64,000 nucleotides of DNA from Sporanaerobacter acetigenes DSM 13106 (GTDB taxonomy: Bacteria; Bacillota; Clostridia; Tissierellales; Sporanaerobacteraceae), in contig NZ_FQXR01000002.1 of NCBI RefSeq assembly GCF_900130025.1, positions 62,001 through 126,000 of the forward strand, written 5' to 3'. The position numbers were made by a program, and so were the translations under genes. The number at the start of each line of letters is the position of its first letter. The first letter of the stretch is position 1. This document shows, piece by piece, positions 17,876 through 27,964 of the stretch. Under the pieces are notes generated by a model. The model saw nothing but the letters and a program-made list of their open reading frames with translations, did not search any database and was not told the DNA's origin.

Positions 17876-18910
17876 ATGAAAAGAAAACTAGCAGCAATAC
17901 TAATGACAAGCATGTTGCTATCAGTATTCTCAATGGGGGCTTTTGCAGAAGGGGATACAAAATCACCTACAGCATCTTTTGATGAAAAGGTTACATTGAA
18001 TGATGCAGGAGAAATTATGCCTATTCGTAGAATTGTCTTAAATCTTGAAGATGAAGATGGACCCTACACCATTACTAGAGTTAGACTTAGAGACATGGCT
18101 TTCGCATTAAAAGACACAGAAGCCAAATTTAATGTTGATTTTGATACGAAGGAAAAGACTATTATTATTACAACTGGAGCTACATATGAACAAATTGATT
18201 TTGATAAAAGAAAAATTGATTTAACAAACGCTAATATTAAGCCTTCATCACACAAAGTACTAGTAGATGGAAAAGAAGTTAATTTAGGTGCTTTTAATGT
18301 TGACGGAGAAACATATTGCTCCATCTCTTCCTTAAAAAAAGCATTAGGGAAAAAATTCTATGTTAGAAATATTTATGAAACCGGAGACACTCTTATAAGT
18401 TTCGAGAAAAATGATGTGGAAGAATTTAACAAAGAAGCTTTTGATGCAAAAGTCAAAGAAAAGAAAATCACATTAGTTTTTGCTGGCGCTCCATGGTGCC
18501 CATGGACTATATTCAATCTTGAAGGATTGATTCCTTTCCAAGAATACATTGACAATAACGGAATAGACGCACAAATTATAGCAATGGTACATGACCATCA
18601 AGATTATTATAAAGCAGATCTTCTAAGAAATTATCAGAAAAAATCACCTAATCCAGAAAAAGAATTAACTGATTATCCATTCTACACAGTAGGTATGACA
18701 AAAGAAGCTTGGGACCATATCAGTGAAATTGCTGAAACAGAATTGAAATACCTTCCATCAATTTTCTTTATGAATGATGAAGGAAAACTCGTTAAATATA
18801 TACAAGGTGGAGATCTTGGAGACGAAGAAGAAGAGGAAGAAGAACCTGTTCCTTACGATTATATTGAAATTTATAAGGAAATCATGAAAGAATTAGAAAA
18901 AGCGAAATAA
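17876..18910 (+). CDS. secreted protein with stalk domain and thioredoxin-like domain
   Basis: A 344-residue exported protein. Residues 1-25 are a signal peptide (KRKLAAILMTSMLLSVFSMGAFA). Residues 40-180 resemble the copper-amine-oxidase-N/stalk domain of Firmicutes surface proteins (MPIRRIV, VRLRDMAFAL, VLVDGKEVNLGAFNVDGETYCSISSL). The C-terminal part is thioredoxin-like: FAGAPWCPWT with the family position CxxC reading CPWT, so the resolving cysteine is replaced by Thr, and a cis-proline LPSIFFMNDEG. Near the end is an acidic EEEEEEE run. With one cysteine it could not do ordinary dithiol exchange. AAGGGGG precedes the ATG. Monocistronic. Confidence 0.75.
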   Translation: MKRKLAAILMTSMLLSVFSMGAFAEGDTKSPTASFDEKVTLNDAGEIMPIRRIVLNLEDEDGPYTITRVRLRDMAFALKDTEAKFNVDFDTKEKTIIITTGATYEQIDFDKRKIDLTNANIKPSSHKVLVDGKEVNLGAFNVDGETYCSISSLKKALGKKFYVRNIYETGDTLISFEKNDVEEFNKEAFDAKVKEKKITLVFAGAPWCPWTIFNLEGLIPFQEYIDNNGIDAQIIAMVHDHQDYYKADLLRNYQKKSPNPEKELTDYPFYTVGMTKEAWDHISEIAETELKYLPSIFFMNDEGKLVKYIQGGDLGDEEEEEEEPVPYDYIEIYKEIMKELEKAK

Positions 18911-18934
18911 AAAAAGCTTCCATTTGAAGCATTT

Positions 18935-18965
18935 TGCGACAGCGAGAACCGTCCCCGCTGTCGCA
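18935..18965. repeat. dispersed palindromic repeat, copy A
   Basis: TGCGACAGCGAGAACC followed by GTCCCCGCTGTCGCA: a hairpin with an 8-bp TGCGACAG/CTGTCGCA base and a conserved GAGAACCGTCCC centre. It lies between two genes' 3' ends (convergent), preceded by a weak hairpin at 18914-18934. Other copies: 25160-25209 and 27965-28022. Confidence 0.8.
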
Positions 18966-18968
18966 TTT

Positions 18969-20753
18969 CTATATGATTTGCAGTTGATAATTTTTAGCTT
19001 GGGTTGTAAATAATTCACTATAAAGATTGTTTTGTTTCATCAAATTGGTATGACTATCAAAAGCTTTTATCTCTCCATCTTGCAACAACAATATTTTGTC
19101 ACAGAAAACTGAAGAACTCATCCTATGAGATATAAAAATAGCGGTTCGCCCTCGCACTAAGCGATGGAAGTCCTCATAAATTTCACTTTCTGCCAATGGG
19201 TCCAAAGCAGCAGTTGGTTCATCTAATATAACAAGTTCACCTTGCTTTACTACAGACCTTGCAATTGCAAGTTTTTGACGTTGCCCTCCAGAAAAATCTG
19301 TGCCATCTTCATGTATATGTTTATCCAAATAAGTATCCAACCCTTTTGGCAACTCACAAATAGCAGCTTTGATATTGGTTTCCTCTAATACCTGCCAAAT
19401 TTCTTCATCGGACACATTGGTCCTTCCTGCTACTATATTTTCTCTTATAGTAAATGGAAACAGCTTATAATCTTGGAAAACAACCGCAAGTATTTTCATA
19501 TACTCATCATAATCATACTCCTCTATGTTTCTGCCATTATAAAGTATCTCCCCTTCATCAGGTCGATAAAAACGGCAAATTAGTTTTACAATAGTACTTT
19601 TTCCTGCATTATTTAATCCCACAATTGATATCTTCTCGCCTTTATGAATACTAAAACTAATGTTATTTAAAATCTTTTTTTCACTTTTTGGATAAGAAAA
19701 GGATATATTGTGAAATTCCAATGTTTCAAAACTTTCAGGTACAATCTCACCATGCTTTTCTTCACTTTCAGGCAAAGCCATAAATTGAGCAAAAGGCTCT
19801 AAATAATTTAGGGATTCAATAAATTTGAAATAGCTTTCAACTGCAAACATAAATGCAGTGGAAAATTGCTGACTTGCTCCTACCAAAAGTGTAAATTCTC
19901 CTATCGTGATTTTAGTCCCAAATTGCGTGGAAAGTACACGAATTGCTCCATAGGTAAAAGTTACAAATTGTGTTAAGTGATTGAGCAAACTTTGGATTGA
20001 TAATATATTTGCAATTTTAATATAAAGTTTATCAAACCATCTCATAGATTCCATATTTAAATCTGCAATTTTATCAACCATCATATCACTCATATTATAG
20101 ATTCTAAAATCATTTTGCTGAGAACCATTCAAACATTGCCCAACATAATAATTATATTTACGATTTATAGGAATAACTAATTGTGTTGATTTTTGAGTTT
20201 CAATAACTATTCTATAACTAAATACTAAACTAAGTGCTGATAATACAAAGATAATTAGCAAAAATAGATAATTAAATTGAATTATAATTCCACTAATTCC
20301 AACTAGAGTAAATACTGCAGTTAAAAATTTAATCATTGAATTTACAATAACCTCTAATGCACCATATGACTGGACAGCAAAAGTAGCTCGTTCCTTTAAA
20401 TCCAATATGTCTGGATCTTCCAAATAACTATAATCAATAGCAGTTATTTTTTTTGCAAATCTTTTCATAGTCCTCTGATTTAAGATTCCTTTTTGATTGT
20501 TTTGTTTGATCACAATCCATTTATTTGTTTCTAATAATACATATTTTGATACTCCTATAACTAATAGCATTTTCAAGAGATAGGAAATAGTAACCTTCTT
20601 CATAACTGCATCTATAAGCAATTTGGGTATCATTATGGTCAACAAAGTATTTAGTGCACTTGCAATAGCCCCAATAAACAACCACAAATATATGGAAGGC
20701 ATAATTTCTTTTATAGTTTTATTAAATACTTTCAACACTTGCCTGTTTTTCAT
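18969..20753 (-). CDS. ABC exporter half-transporter (permease-ATPase), second gene
   Basis: A 594-residue protein: six-helix exporter domain, then an ATPase with Walker A VGLNNAGKST, signature FSGGQRQKLAIARS, Walker B LVILDEPTAALDP and H-loop ISHR. With the upstream gene it likely forms a heterodimeric exporter; cargo unknown. ATG 20753 follows AGGAGGTGGAG and overlaps the preceding gene by 32 nt. The frame extends 21 codons upstream without family-like sequence. Confidence 0.92.
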   Translation of the reverse strand: MKNRQVLKVFNKTIKEIMPSIYLWLFIGAIASALNTLLTIMIPKLLIDAVMKKVTISYLLKMLLVIGVSKYVLLETNKWIVIKQNNQKGILNQRTMKRFAKKITAIDYSYLEDPDILDLKERATFAVQSYGALEVIVNSMIKFLTAVFTLVGISGIIIQFNYLFLLIIFVLSALSLVFSYRIVIETQKSTQLVIPINRKYNYYVGQCLNGSQQNDFRIYNMSDMMVDKIADLNMESMRWFDKLYIKIANILSIQSLLNHLTQFVTFTYGAIRVLSTQFGTKITIGEFTLLVGASQQFSTAFMFAVESYFKFIESLNYLEPFAQFMALPESEEKHGEIVPESFETLEFHNISFSYPKSEKKILNNISFSIHKGEKISIVGLNNAGKSTIVKLICRFYRPDEGEILYNGRNIEEYDYDEYMKILAVVFQDYKLFPFTIRENIVAGRTNVSDEEIWQVLEETNIKAAICELPKGLDTYLDKHIHEDGTDFSGGQRQKLAIARSVVKQGELVILDEPTAALDPLAESEIYEDFHRLVRGRTAIFISHRMSSSVFCDKILLLQDGEIKAFDSHTNLMKQNNLYSELFTTQAKNYQLQII

Positions 20754-22542
20754 TTTTCTCCACCTCCTGATAATACTTTCCTTGAGTTTTAAACATATGA
20801 GCATAAAGTCCATCATAATTCAACAATTCATCATGAGTTCCTTCTTCTAACACTTTTCCGCCATCTAATAGTAGTATTCGATCACAAAAAAGAGTACTTG
20901 CTAATCTATGAGAAATAAATAATGAGGTTTTTCCTTGCATAATTTGATCAAATTCACGATAAATCTTTTCTTCGGCAAGTGCATCCAATGCTGCTGTAGG
21001 TTCATCCATAATCATCATTTGTGTTCCTTTTCTATAAAGTGCCCTTGCAATCATAAGTTTTTGATTTTCTCCACCTGACAAAACGGCACCATCTTCATTA
21101 ATAATCTTTAATAGCATTTGATCTATTCCCTTTTCATACTGGCTAATTTTATCCCAAAGTCCAACTTGTCTTAAAGCCATTTCTACCCTTTTCCCATCAA
21201 TATCTTTAGAACTAGCAGCTACATTTTCCTTAATCGTCACAGCCAATGGCTCAATATCTTGAAAAACCACGCCAAACAATTCATGTAAATCCTCAATACT
21301 AAACTGCGTATAATCAATATCATTAATAAGGATTCTGCCTGAAGTCGGACGATAAAGTCCCGTAAGCAATTTCACAATTGTGGTTTTCCCAGCTCCATTA
21401 ACACCTACTAGTGCAAGCTTTTCTGAAGGTTCAATCTTAAATGATAAATCTTCAAAAACATATTTTTTAGAATTTGGATATTTAAAAGAAACATGTTCAA
21501 ATTCCACCGATATTGGTGTACCAGGTGCATAGCTTTTATCTGATTCATCTGTAATGAAATTCATATCCAAAAAACCAATTGTATCTTTACAATAGGCAAA
21601 TTCTCTATGTACATTTGCAAAGTCCTCTGTAATCTCGTTCATCATAAGTGAAAATATACTAGTTGCAGTTAAATACATAACGAATTCTGAAACTTGAAAT
21701 GTCAACATACCATTGGTCGTTAATATATAGTAAGCAAATAGATCGGCAAATACCAATCCTAAAATGGACAATAATGAAAATCTTCTTTCAATTAAAAACA
21801 AATCTCTATAGATACCTTCTAGGTTTTGGATTTCATTTTCATAACTTTGTAAAAAACGATCTTGAAAATTATAAATTCGAATATCTTTTCCATAACTAAA
21901 ATCTGTAGTTAGATGCCCATAGCCAAAATTTCTTCTTTCTGCTTGATTTAGCTCTTCTTTTCTTTGGTAACGTGCATCCGATATCTTTGTCAATGTCCAA
22001 AATGTAAACAATACAGATAAAAAAATTACTACTACAATCCAAAAATTAATTCGAGCTAAAATAATGGCAAGTAAAATTGCACCAAGTAATTTTGCACCCA
22101 ATAGATAAACCATATGATAAATCCCTTCAATTCCATTGGTATTACTTTGAACAGCAATTATACAAGATTCCATCTCATCTGCAAATTCTGGGTTTTCATA
22201 ATACTTCAAATCCATAGTCATTGTCTTATGCATCAATTTCTTCAAAAAATTCATTCGAATCAAGTTAATTTTATTATATGTCCGTCTTTCAGTCTGTGTT
22301 TTAATGATTTCTAAACAAAAACCACCCAAAGATACAAGGGCGATAATTTTTATCACTTCTCCAATTTCCACATTGCTTTTTAAAATTCTACTCGTAATCC
22401 ATTCCATAGAAAAAACAGATAATACAGGAATCAAACCGCCTGATATTCCATGTAAAATCATACTCCACCAAATCTCTTTGGTGATAGGTTCAACCATCCG
22501 TTGGATGGTTTTTTTCTTAGATGCAGCTTGAATATATCTCAT
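20722..22542 (-). CDS. ABC exporter half-transporter (permease-ATPase), first gene
   Basis: A 606-residue exporter subunit: membrane domain up to about residue 320, then Walker A VGVNGAGKTT, signature LSGGENQKLMIARA, Walker B MMIMDEPTAALDA and ISHR. Signature glutamine is replaced by Glu (LSGGE), common in heterodimeric exporters. Its ATG overlaps the regulator stop by 4 nt. Partner of the 18969-20753 product. Possible cargo: drug, peptide or lipid; cannot be told. Confidence 0.92.
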   Translation of the reverse strand: MRYIQAASKKKTIQRMVEPITKEIWWSMILHGISGGLIPVLSVFSMEWITSRILKSNVEIGEVIKIIALVSLGGFCLEIIKTQTERRTYNKINLIRMNFLKKLMHKTMTMDLKYYENPEFADEMESCIIAVQSNTNGIEGIYHMVYLLGAKLLGAILLAIILARINFWIVVVIFLSVLFTFWTLTKISDARYQRKEELNQAERRNFGYGHLTTDFSYGKDIRIYNFQDRFLQSYENEIQNLEGIYRDLFLIERRFSLLSILGLVFADLFAYYILTTNGMLTFQVSEFVMYLTATSIFSLMMNEITEDFANVHREFAYCKDTIGFLDMNFITDESDKSYAPGTPISVEFEHVSFKYPNSKKYVFEDLSFKIEPSEKLALVGVNGAGKTTIVKLLTGLYRPTSGRILINDIDYTQFSIEDLHELFGVVFQDIEPLAVTIKENVAASSKDIDGKRVEMALRQVGLWDKISQYEKGIDQMLLKIINEDGAVLSGGENQKLMIARALYRKGTQMMIMDEPTAALDALAEEKIYREFDQIMQGKTSLFISHRLASTLFCDRILLLDGGKVLEEGTHDELLNYDGLYAHMFKTQGKYYQEVEKNEKQASVESI

Positions 22543-23681
22543 TTTTTACACCCCTTTTCCCATTGGTCAAATAATTCTCCCAACTTTTCAATTTTTTTAT
22601 CATTCACATGATAATAAACTTTTCGTCCTTTAGTAGTCATATAAACTAGCTGTGCCTTAATTAATTGTTCCATATGATGTGACACTGTAGCGGAAGTAAG
22701 ACCTACAGTACAAGCAATCTCTTTTAAATAGTGTGGTTTTTGACTTAACAGTTTCATAATATTAAATCGATTTTCTTCTCCCAAAGCCTTCATTTGTTCA
22801 ACGAAAAGTTCCGCATCATGTTTTTCCTTGTTAAGTAACTCCGTAAGTTCTTCAAATAGAATACCAAAAATCATATTTGGTCTTATGGATTCATCCATAA
22901 TAATTGTCATTCCTAATGTACCTTTATTTATGATTGAAAAATATAAATGGATAGACTCATCACTTGGAAAATTCCAACGTTCAGCATCTATATAATTTGC
23001 AATTGGGGTGTCTTTGACATCATCTTTTCCTGAAGAAGAAAACAATTCTACTTTGGATTTAACATAATGCTCTACGTCACTATAATATTTCAAATAAATT
23101 TTTTCGATTCTTTGAATAAGTTCAACATAAGCAGAAAATCTTTCATCTGCATGTTGAAACAAATCCATCATTTTAATTTTTTCATCATTATCTAACTCAG
23201 AAGCCATAATTTTTCCTATATAATATTCTGCATCAAATGCTCTATCCTTCACTTCTTCAAGAGCTTTTCTAGTCTCTTCCATGTCATCTAAATCTACTTG
23301 TTCTGCTTCGGCATTTATGTTTTGAAGATGATAATAACAAGCATTAAAAAATTCTGTTTTCGATAGTTCATCCACTTCCTTTGCATTGGTAAACCTAGTC
23401 ACCGATTCAAAAAATCCGTAATCCTCTTGGTTTGATTGGATGCTGAATAATTCTTTCCATTCTGGATAACCTTTTAAAACATCTATTGATTCATCAAAAA
23501 TCTTTACATAAAACTTAATCAAATCGCTGTATTTTTCATTGATTTCATCTTCAGATAATATAAAACGATCCTTGTTTTCAATGATATGTACAGGCTCTCC
23601 TTTTTCACGATTTAAAATTTCTCTTACAATAGCATTTGCTTCCCAATAGATATTGGGTTTATTCTCAACAATTAATTTCAT
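22539..23681 (-). CDS. ArsR-type HTH regulator with long N-terminal domain
   Basis: A 380-residue regulator that likely controls the two exporter genes it is coupled to. The C-terminal 90 residues are an ArsR-like winged helix: GEENRFNIMKLLSQKPHYLK, VGLTSATVSHHMEQL and the wing TTKGRKVYYHVN. The first 280 residues are mostly helical and may sense the exported compound; I do not recognise the domain. No metal-binding CxC motif is present, so not a typical arsenic sensor. ATG 23681 follows GAGGGG. Confidence 0.8.
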   Translation of the reverse strand: MKLIVENKPNIYWEANAIVREILNREKGEPVHIIENKDRFILSEDEINEKYSDLIKFYVKIFDESIDVLKGYPEWKELFSIQSNQEDYGFFESVTRFTNAKEVDELSKTEFFNACYYHLQNINAEAEQVDLDDMEETRKALEEVKDRAFDAEYYIGKIMASELDNDEKIKMMDLFQHADERFSAYVELIQRIEKIYLKYYSDVEHYVKSKVELFSSSGKDDVKDTPIANYIDAERWNFPSDESIHLYFSIINKGTLGMTIIMDESIRPNMIFGILFEELTELLNKEKHDAELFVEQMKALGEENRFNIMKLLSQKPHYLKEIACTVGLTSATVSHHMEQLIKAQLVYMTTKGRKVYYHVNDKKIEKLGELFDQWEKGCKK

Positions 23682-23841
23682 TATCCTACCCCTCATAATT
23701 ATATTTTTCATATTTCTTTTATTATATCCCTAAATTAGATAAATGTCAAATATAGATGTATGTATGTCTTAGATTTAAAAGGCTTCGAATTATTCTTGTG
23801 ATTAAAATTGTCATAAATGAGTGAAAATTGTTTGCAATTTA

Positions 23842-23870
23842 TAGACTTTTACAATTGTTGGTGATATAAT
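23842..23870 (+). promoter_or_regulatory. promoter of the saccharopine-dehydrogenase-like gene
   Basis: TAGACT (23842-23847) and a perfect TATAAT (23865-23870) with a 17-bp spacer, about 50 nt before the start codon. Region 23712-23841 is AT-rich without other visible features. Confidence 0.65.
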
Positions 23871-23922
23871 ATTAACAAGCAATTAGTAGTAAAATATATC
23901 AAAATAAATAAGGGGGATTATT

Positions 23923-25116
23923 ATGAAACTAGTCGTATTAGGTGGCGCAGGTTCTCAAGCACTTTATGGAATTAAGGATTTAATCAATCATGGTAGCATT
24001 TTCGACGAGGTAATAATTTCATCTCGTAATATTGAAAAAAATAAGAAAATTGTAGAAAAACTCAACTCACCAATAGTGAAAGCAGCAGAAGTTGATGTTT
24101 CTGACGAAGAAGCATTATATGAACTTATAAAAGATTGTGATGTAGTTGCTAACTGTACAGGCCCTTATCATCTTCTTGCCTATAAAATTATTGAAACTAC
24201 AATAAAGGCTGGTAAGCACTATGTTGACTTCTGCGATGATATTGAAGCATTCAATAAAATATTTGAATCAGACTTACCAAAAAAAGCTGAGGAAAAAGGT
24301 CTTAGCATGATAATGGGTCTTGGCGCAAGTCCAGGATTTTTATCAGTACTAGCATGTAGTGCAGAACAACGTTATTTTGATTCACTAGACGAAGCTATAT
24401 TCTACTTTGCATGTGATGAAAAAGAACCAGGTGGTCCTGCAGTGCTTGGACATATGTTAGAATGTATACACAATGCTCCATATATTAAAGATGGGAAAAA
24501 ATTAAATGAACCTTCATTCCGTGAAGAATGGGATTTTGACTTTGGAGAACCTTATGGTGTTCGTAAAGTCACTAGAATAGGTCATCCTGAGGTATTTACA
24601 TTCCCTAAATACTCACCAGGAATTCAAAACGTATCTGTAAGGTTCAGCCTTGAACCATTTTCAGCATACGAAGGCTTTAGAGAACTTAGCTTAGCAGGTC
24701 TTACATCTACTCACCAACTTAATATCAATGGAAATCCTGTATCACCACGTGACTTTGCACTAGCTGTATTATTAGCACAAAAAGCAAGCCAACCATCAAT
24801 GACAGAAGAAGAACTTAAGGAATTCTTAAAGGGAGTTACTGCATGTGCAGCCACAGAGCTACATGGCAAAAAAGATGGTAAAGATATGTCTTATATAGGA
24901 AGAGTAGCAGGAAACATGGCTCCACTTACAGCAATACCATTAATCATCGCTACTGAAATGTTAGGTAAAGGTGAAATAAATAAAAAAGGTATTATGGTAG
25001 CTGAAGAAGCTATTGAAGATGCAGATAAATTTGTAAAGGAAACAGTTAAGAGAATCCGTGACGATGGATTTGGATTTACAGTTACAGAAGAACTTACTGT
25101 TAGAGAAAAGTATTAA
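23923..25116 (+). CDS. saccharopine-dehydrogenase-like NAD(P)-binding oxidoreductase
   Basis: A 397-residue soluble enzyme. The N-terminal Rossmann motif is VVLGGAGSQA, followed by VVANCTGPYHLLAYKIIETTIKAGKHYVDFCDD, in pieces typical of saccharopine dehydrogenase/carboxynorspermidine dehydrogenase relatives, then GLGASPGFLSVLAC. The specific substrate is not known; members of this superfamily reduce imines between amino acids or amines. Preceded by AAGGGGG and a clear promoter; monocistronic. Ends in a region with palindrome copy B. Confidence 0.82.
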   Translation: MKLVVLGGAGSQALYGIKDLINHGSIFDEVIISSRNIEKNKKIVEKLNSPIVKAAEVDVSDEEALYELIKDCDVVANCTGPYHLLAYKIIETTIKAGKHYVDFCDDIEAFNKIFESDLPKKAEEKGLSMIMGLGASPGFLSVLACSAEQRYFDSLDEAIFYFACDEKEPGGPAVLGHMLECIHNAPYIKDGKKLNEPSFREEWDFDFGEPYGVRKVTRIGHPEVFTFPKYSPGIQNVSVRFSLEPFSAYEGFRELSLAGLTSTHQLNINGNPVSPRDFALAVLLAQKASQPSMTEEELKEFLKGVTACAATELHGKKDGKDMSYIGRVAGNMAPLTAIPLIIATEMLGKGEINKKGIMVAEEAIEDADKFVKETVKRIRDDGFGFTVTEELTVREKY

Positions 25117-25159
25117 CACAGTTTAAAAATTTGAAAAATATCTTCAAGACTAAAATTAA

Positions 25160-25209
25160 AGTGTGATAACAGGGATGCGACAGTAAGAACCGTCGTCCCT
25201 GCTGTCACA
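25160..25209. repeat. dispersed palindromic repeat, copy B (long-stem variant)
   Basis: Core TGCGACAGTAAGAACC, then GTCGTCCCTGCTGTCACA. The flank TGTGATAACAGGGA at 25163-25176 extends pairing, giving an imperfect stem of about 18 bp around the AAGAACC centre. Between convergent genes. 25210-25381 holds no other feature apart from AT-rich sequence. Confidence 0.7.
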
Positions 25210-25381
25210 AAGTCTAATTAAATTCTTCATTTTATTGCATATTAAATATAAATATTTCCCATCTTTCAGCTCTAAAATATTAGGCTCTTTTTTTAAACCT
25301 ATAACTCCATTATACATATTTGCCCCCGACACTAACTTTTGATCATAATGTTATCCTCTTTTCCTACCATTTTTATTATAA

Positions 25382-26287
25382 TTAATTATCTTCTGGATTG
25401 TTCGGATTTTCCCTGTATCCTTCTAAAAGTTCATCATTCTCCATAATAAACGGCTTTGCAGTTGGCTGACCCCAAGATACATCGTACTTGTTCATAAGAT
25501 AATCATTAAGTTCTATACGATTGTCAAACTTAATTGCTTGATAAGGTTCCTGAAAAGATAACTTTTCAAGGAATAATAGTTTTCCATCTTCAGTTGGAAT
25601 TAAAACACCTGCATGCCCAATAAACAAATAACTATCTTCTTCAAAATGGAAGAAAACAGAAATAAGAGAAACCTTATCACTATTTAAAAATTTAATATCT
25701 TTACTCTGCCAATCATCCTTTACCTTATTAAGATGAACAGATATATCTTTTGTATTTTCTGTTGGAATAAAAGAGAATAAACTTTTAAATTGTTCTTCTT
25801 CAACTTGATTAAAAATCTTTTCCGGACTATTCTCTAAAGCATCTTTATCCATGAATAAGTGACTAGTATTTTCAGTATTTGGTTTGCCAATAAAAATCAT
25901 ATCTTTCATTAAATCAAAAGATGTCATTCTACAATTATAACCAACAAATTCAGGGTTTTTAGCATCCCACATTTCCTGTATTGCTACCTGATCATACTCT
26001 GGTTCAAGATTATGGATAGTTTCAAATCCATCTTTCACCAAACTTTTTCCCTCAATTGTATTATTATAATTATTAACTTTTTTAAAGAAAGAATCAATGT
26101 TTTCCGGTGCAATTCCAGCTGATTCCATAGCTTTTTTTACCTCATCTTGACTTGTTGAATCTGCCAAATTTGAATATGTTAAACTCTTTTTGTACTCTTC
26201 TTTTTTATTTATTGGTTGATTAGAGCAAGCTGTTAAAGCTACTAAGAGAATTAAAATGATTAATAAAATATTAGATAGTTTTTTCAT
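25382..26287 (-). CDS. lipoprotein, DUF4300-like
   Basis: A 301-residue surface lipoprotein: hydrophobic leader and lipobox LTACSN (Cys21). The body resembles DUF4300 proteins of streptococci and clostridia (LTYSNLADSTSQDEVKKAM near the start, then YNCRMTSFDLMKDMIFIG and FHFEEDSYLFIGHAGVLI). Function unknown. AGGAGAGGGAG precedes the ATG. Stands alone between the dehydrogenase and the divergent MATE gene. Confidence 0.72.
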   Translation of the reverse strand: MKKLSNILLIILILLVALTACSNQPINKKEEYKKSLTYSNLADSTSQDEVKKAMESAGIAPENIDSFFKKVNNYNNTIEGKSLVKDGFETIHNLEPEYDQVAIQEMWDAKNPEFVGYNCRMTSFDLMKDMIFIGKPNTENTSHLFMDKDALENSPEKIFNQVEEEQFKSLFSFIPTENTKDISVHLNKVKDDWQSKDIKFLNSDKVSLISVFFHFEEDSYLFIGHAGVLIPTEDGKLLFLEKLSFQEPYQAIKFDNRIELNDYLMNKYDVSWGQPTAKPFIMENDELLEGYRENPNNPEDN

Positions 26288-26481
26288 AATTAGTTTCTCC
26301 CTCTCCTTTTTATCATGTATTATTATCCATTCTAACAGGAAAACAGGAAAAATAATTTACAATTTAATTACAACAACTTTATCTGTACAGTATAATTTGT
26401 CCACAACTCTAAAAAAACTATCTCAACTATTTAAAATTATGATATAATTTTAAATATATCTTAATTTTCGGAGGGACAAAT

Positions 26482-27861
26482 ATGGGAAATTTAAAAGAAT
26501 TATTCGCCCCGAAGGATCTTACAGAAGGTCCTCCCTGGAAGCGAATAATAGAATTTGCAATACCTATGTTAATAGGAAATGTTGCTCAGCAATTATATAA
26601 TACTGCTGATTCAATTATCGTAGGGAGATATGTTGGTGACAACGCCCTTGCTGCAGTTGGTAGCGCTTCTCCAATATTAAATCTTTTGCTAGTACTATTT
26701 GTAGGAATTTCTGTAGGAGCTAGTATAATGGTAGCTCAATATTTTGGGGCTAAAGATCGAGAAAAACTATCCCACACTATTGGTGTCTGTTTATCACTGA
26801 CAGCTATAGCCTCAATAGCAATTATGATTATTGGACCAATTATTGCTCGTCCATTACTTTCACTTCTTAAGACACCAAAATCTATTATAGATTGGTGCAC
26901 AGACTATTTAACCATTTTTTTTATTGGAATTGCAGGATTTGCTTATTTTAATATATTATCTGGAGTTTTAAGAGGACTTGGGGATTCAATCTCAGCTCTT
27001 ATTTTTTTACTGATTTCTACTGCTTTAAATGTAGTACTTGATATTATCTTTGTTGCTAAGTTTAATATGGGCGTTCCTGGAGTTGCATTTGCAACTATTA
27101 TTGCACAAGGTTTTTCAGCTATTCTATCCATTATAAAATTAATGAAATCTAAAAATAGTTTTGATTTAAATCTGAAAATGTTGAAACTAAATAAGGAATA
27201 TTCTCATAGACTAATAAAACTTGGTTTACCATCAGGATTAACACAAGCTATTTTTTCTCTTGCAATGATTGTAGTACAATCATTAACTAATAGTTTTGGT
27301 GAAATGGTCATAGCTGCTAACGTAATTATAATGCGTGTAGATGGATTTGCCATGATGCCAAACTTCTCATTTGGTAGTGCTATGACAACATATGCTGGTC
27401 AAAATATAGGAGCTAGAAAAATGGATAGAGTAGAAAGAGGTACTAAGGAAGGTACTATGATTGCTGTAGGAATTTCTACTACAATAACTATTTTGCTTTT
27501 GATTTTCGGTAAATATCTTATGGGTGTTTTTACTGACACTAAAGAATTAGTTGATTTAAGCGTACACATGATGAGAATCCTTGCAGTAGGCTATATTGCA
27601 ATGGCAATAACACAAAGTCTATCTGGTGTAATGCGTGGTGCTGGTGATACTATGACTCCAATGTGGATTTCACTATTTACAACAGTTCTTGTTCGTGTTC
27701 CAATAGCCTATGGTATTGCTTATTTGACTAGAAGTGAAGCATATCCTACAGGAAGGCCTGAATCCATTTTTATTTCTCTACTTATGTCTTGGACAATAGG
27801 AGCTATTATAACTATTATTTTCTTTAAGAAAGGTAATTGGCGTAAAAAAGGTTTCATTTGA
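26482..27861 (+). CDS. MATE-family efflux transporter
   Basis: A 459-residue membrane protein with twelve hydrophobic segments and MATE motifs PMLIGNVAQQLYNTADSI, FGAKDREKL in the first half, and NIGARKMDRVERG and GVMRGAGDTMTP in the second. Exports cationic drugs or metabolites by Na+ or H+ antiport (family knowledge). CGGAGGG precedes the ATG. Divergent from the lipoprotein gene; the shared gap 26288-26481 has a TATAAT near 26431. Confidence 0.92.
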   Translation: MGNLKELFAPKDLTEGPPWKRIIEFAIPMLIGNVAQQLYNTADSIIVGRYVGDNALAAVGSASPILNLLLVLFVGISVGASIMVAQYFGAKDREKLSHTIGVCLSLTAIASIAIMIIGPIIARPLLSLLKTPKSIIDWCTDYLTIFFIGIAGFAYFNILSGVLRGLGDSISALIFLLISTALNVVLDIIFVAKFNMGVPGVAFATIIAQGFSAILSIIKLMKSKNSFDLNLKMLKLNKEYSHRLIKLGLPSGLTQAIFSLAMIVVQSLTNSFGEMVIAANVIIMRVDGFAMMPNFSFGSAMTTYAGQNIGARKMDRVERGTKEGTMIAVGISTTITILLLIFGKYLMGVFTDTKELVDLSVHMMRILAVGYIAMAITQSLSGVMRGAGDTMTPMWISLFTTVLVRVPIAYGIAYLTRSEAYPTGRPESIFISLLMSWTIGAIITIIFFKKGNWRKKGFI

Positions 27862-27964
27862 TGGATTGGCTGTTCTTATACAGGAAAGTTTCAATCTTGA
27901 TCCTTTTTCAAGAAGTCTATTCGTTTTTTGTAATAGAAATAAAGATAAAATTAAAATATTAGAA

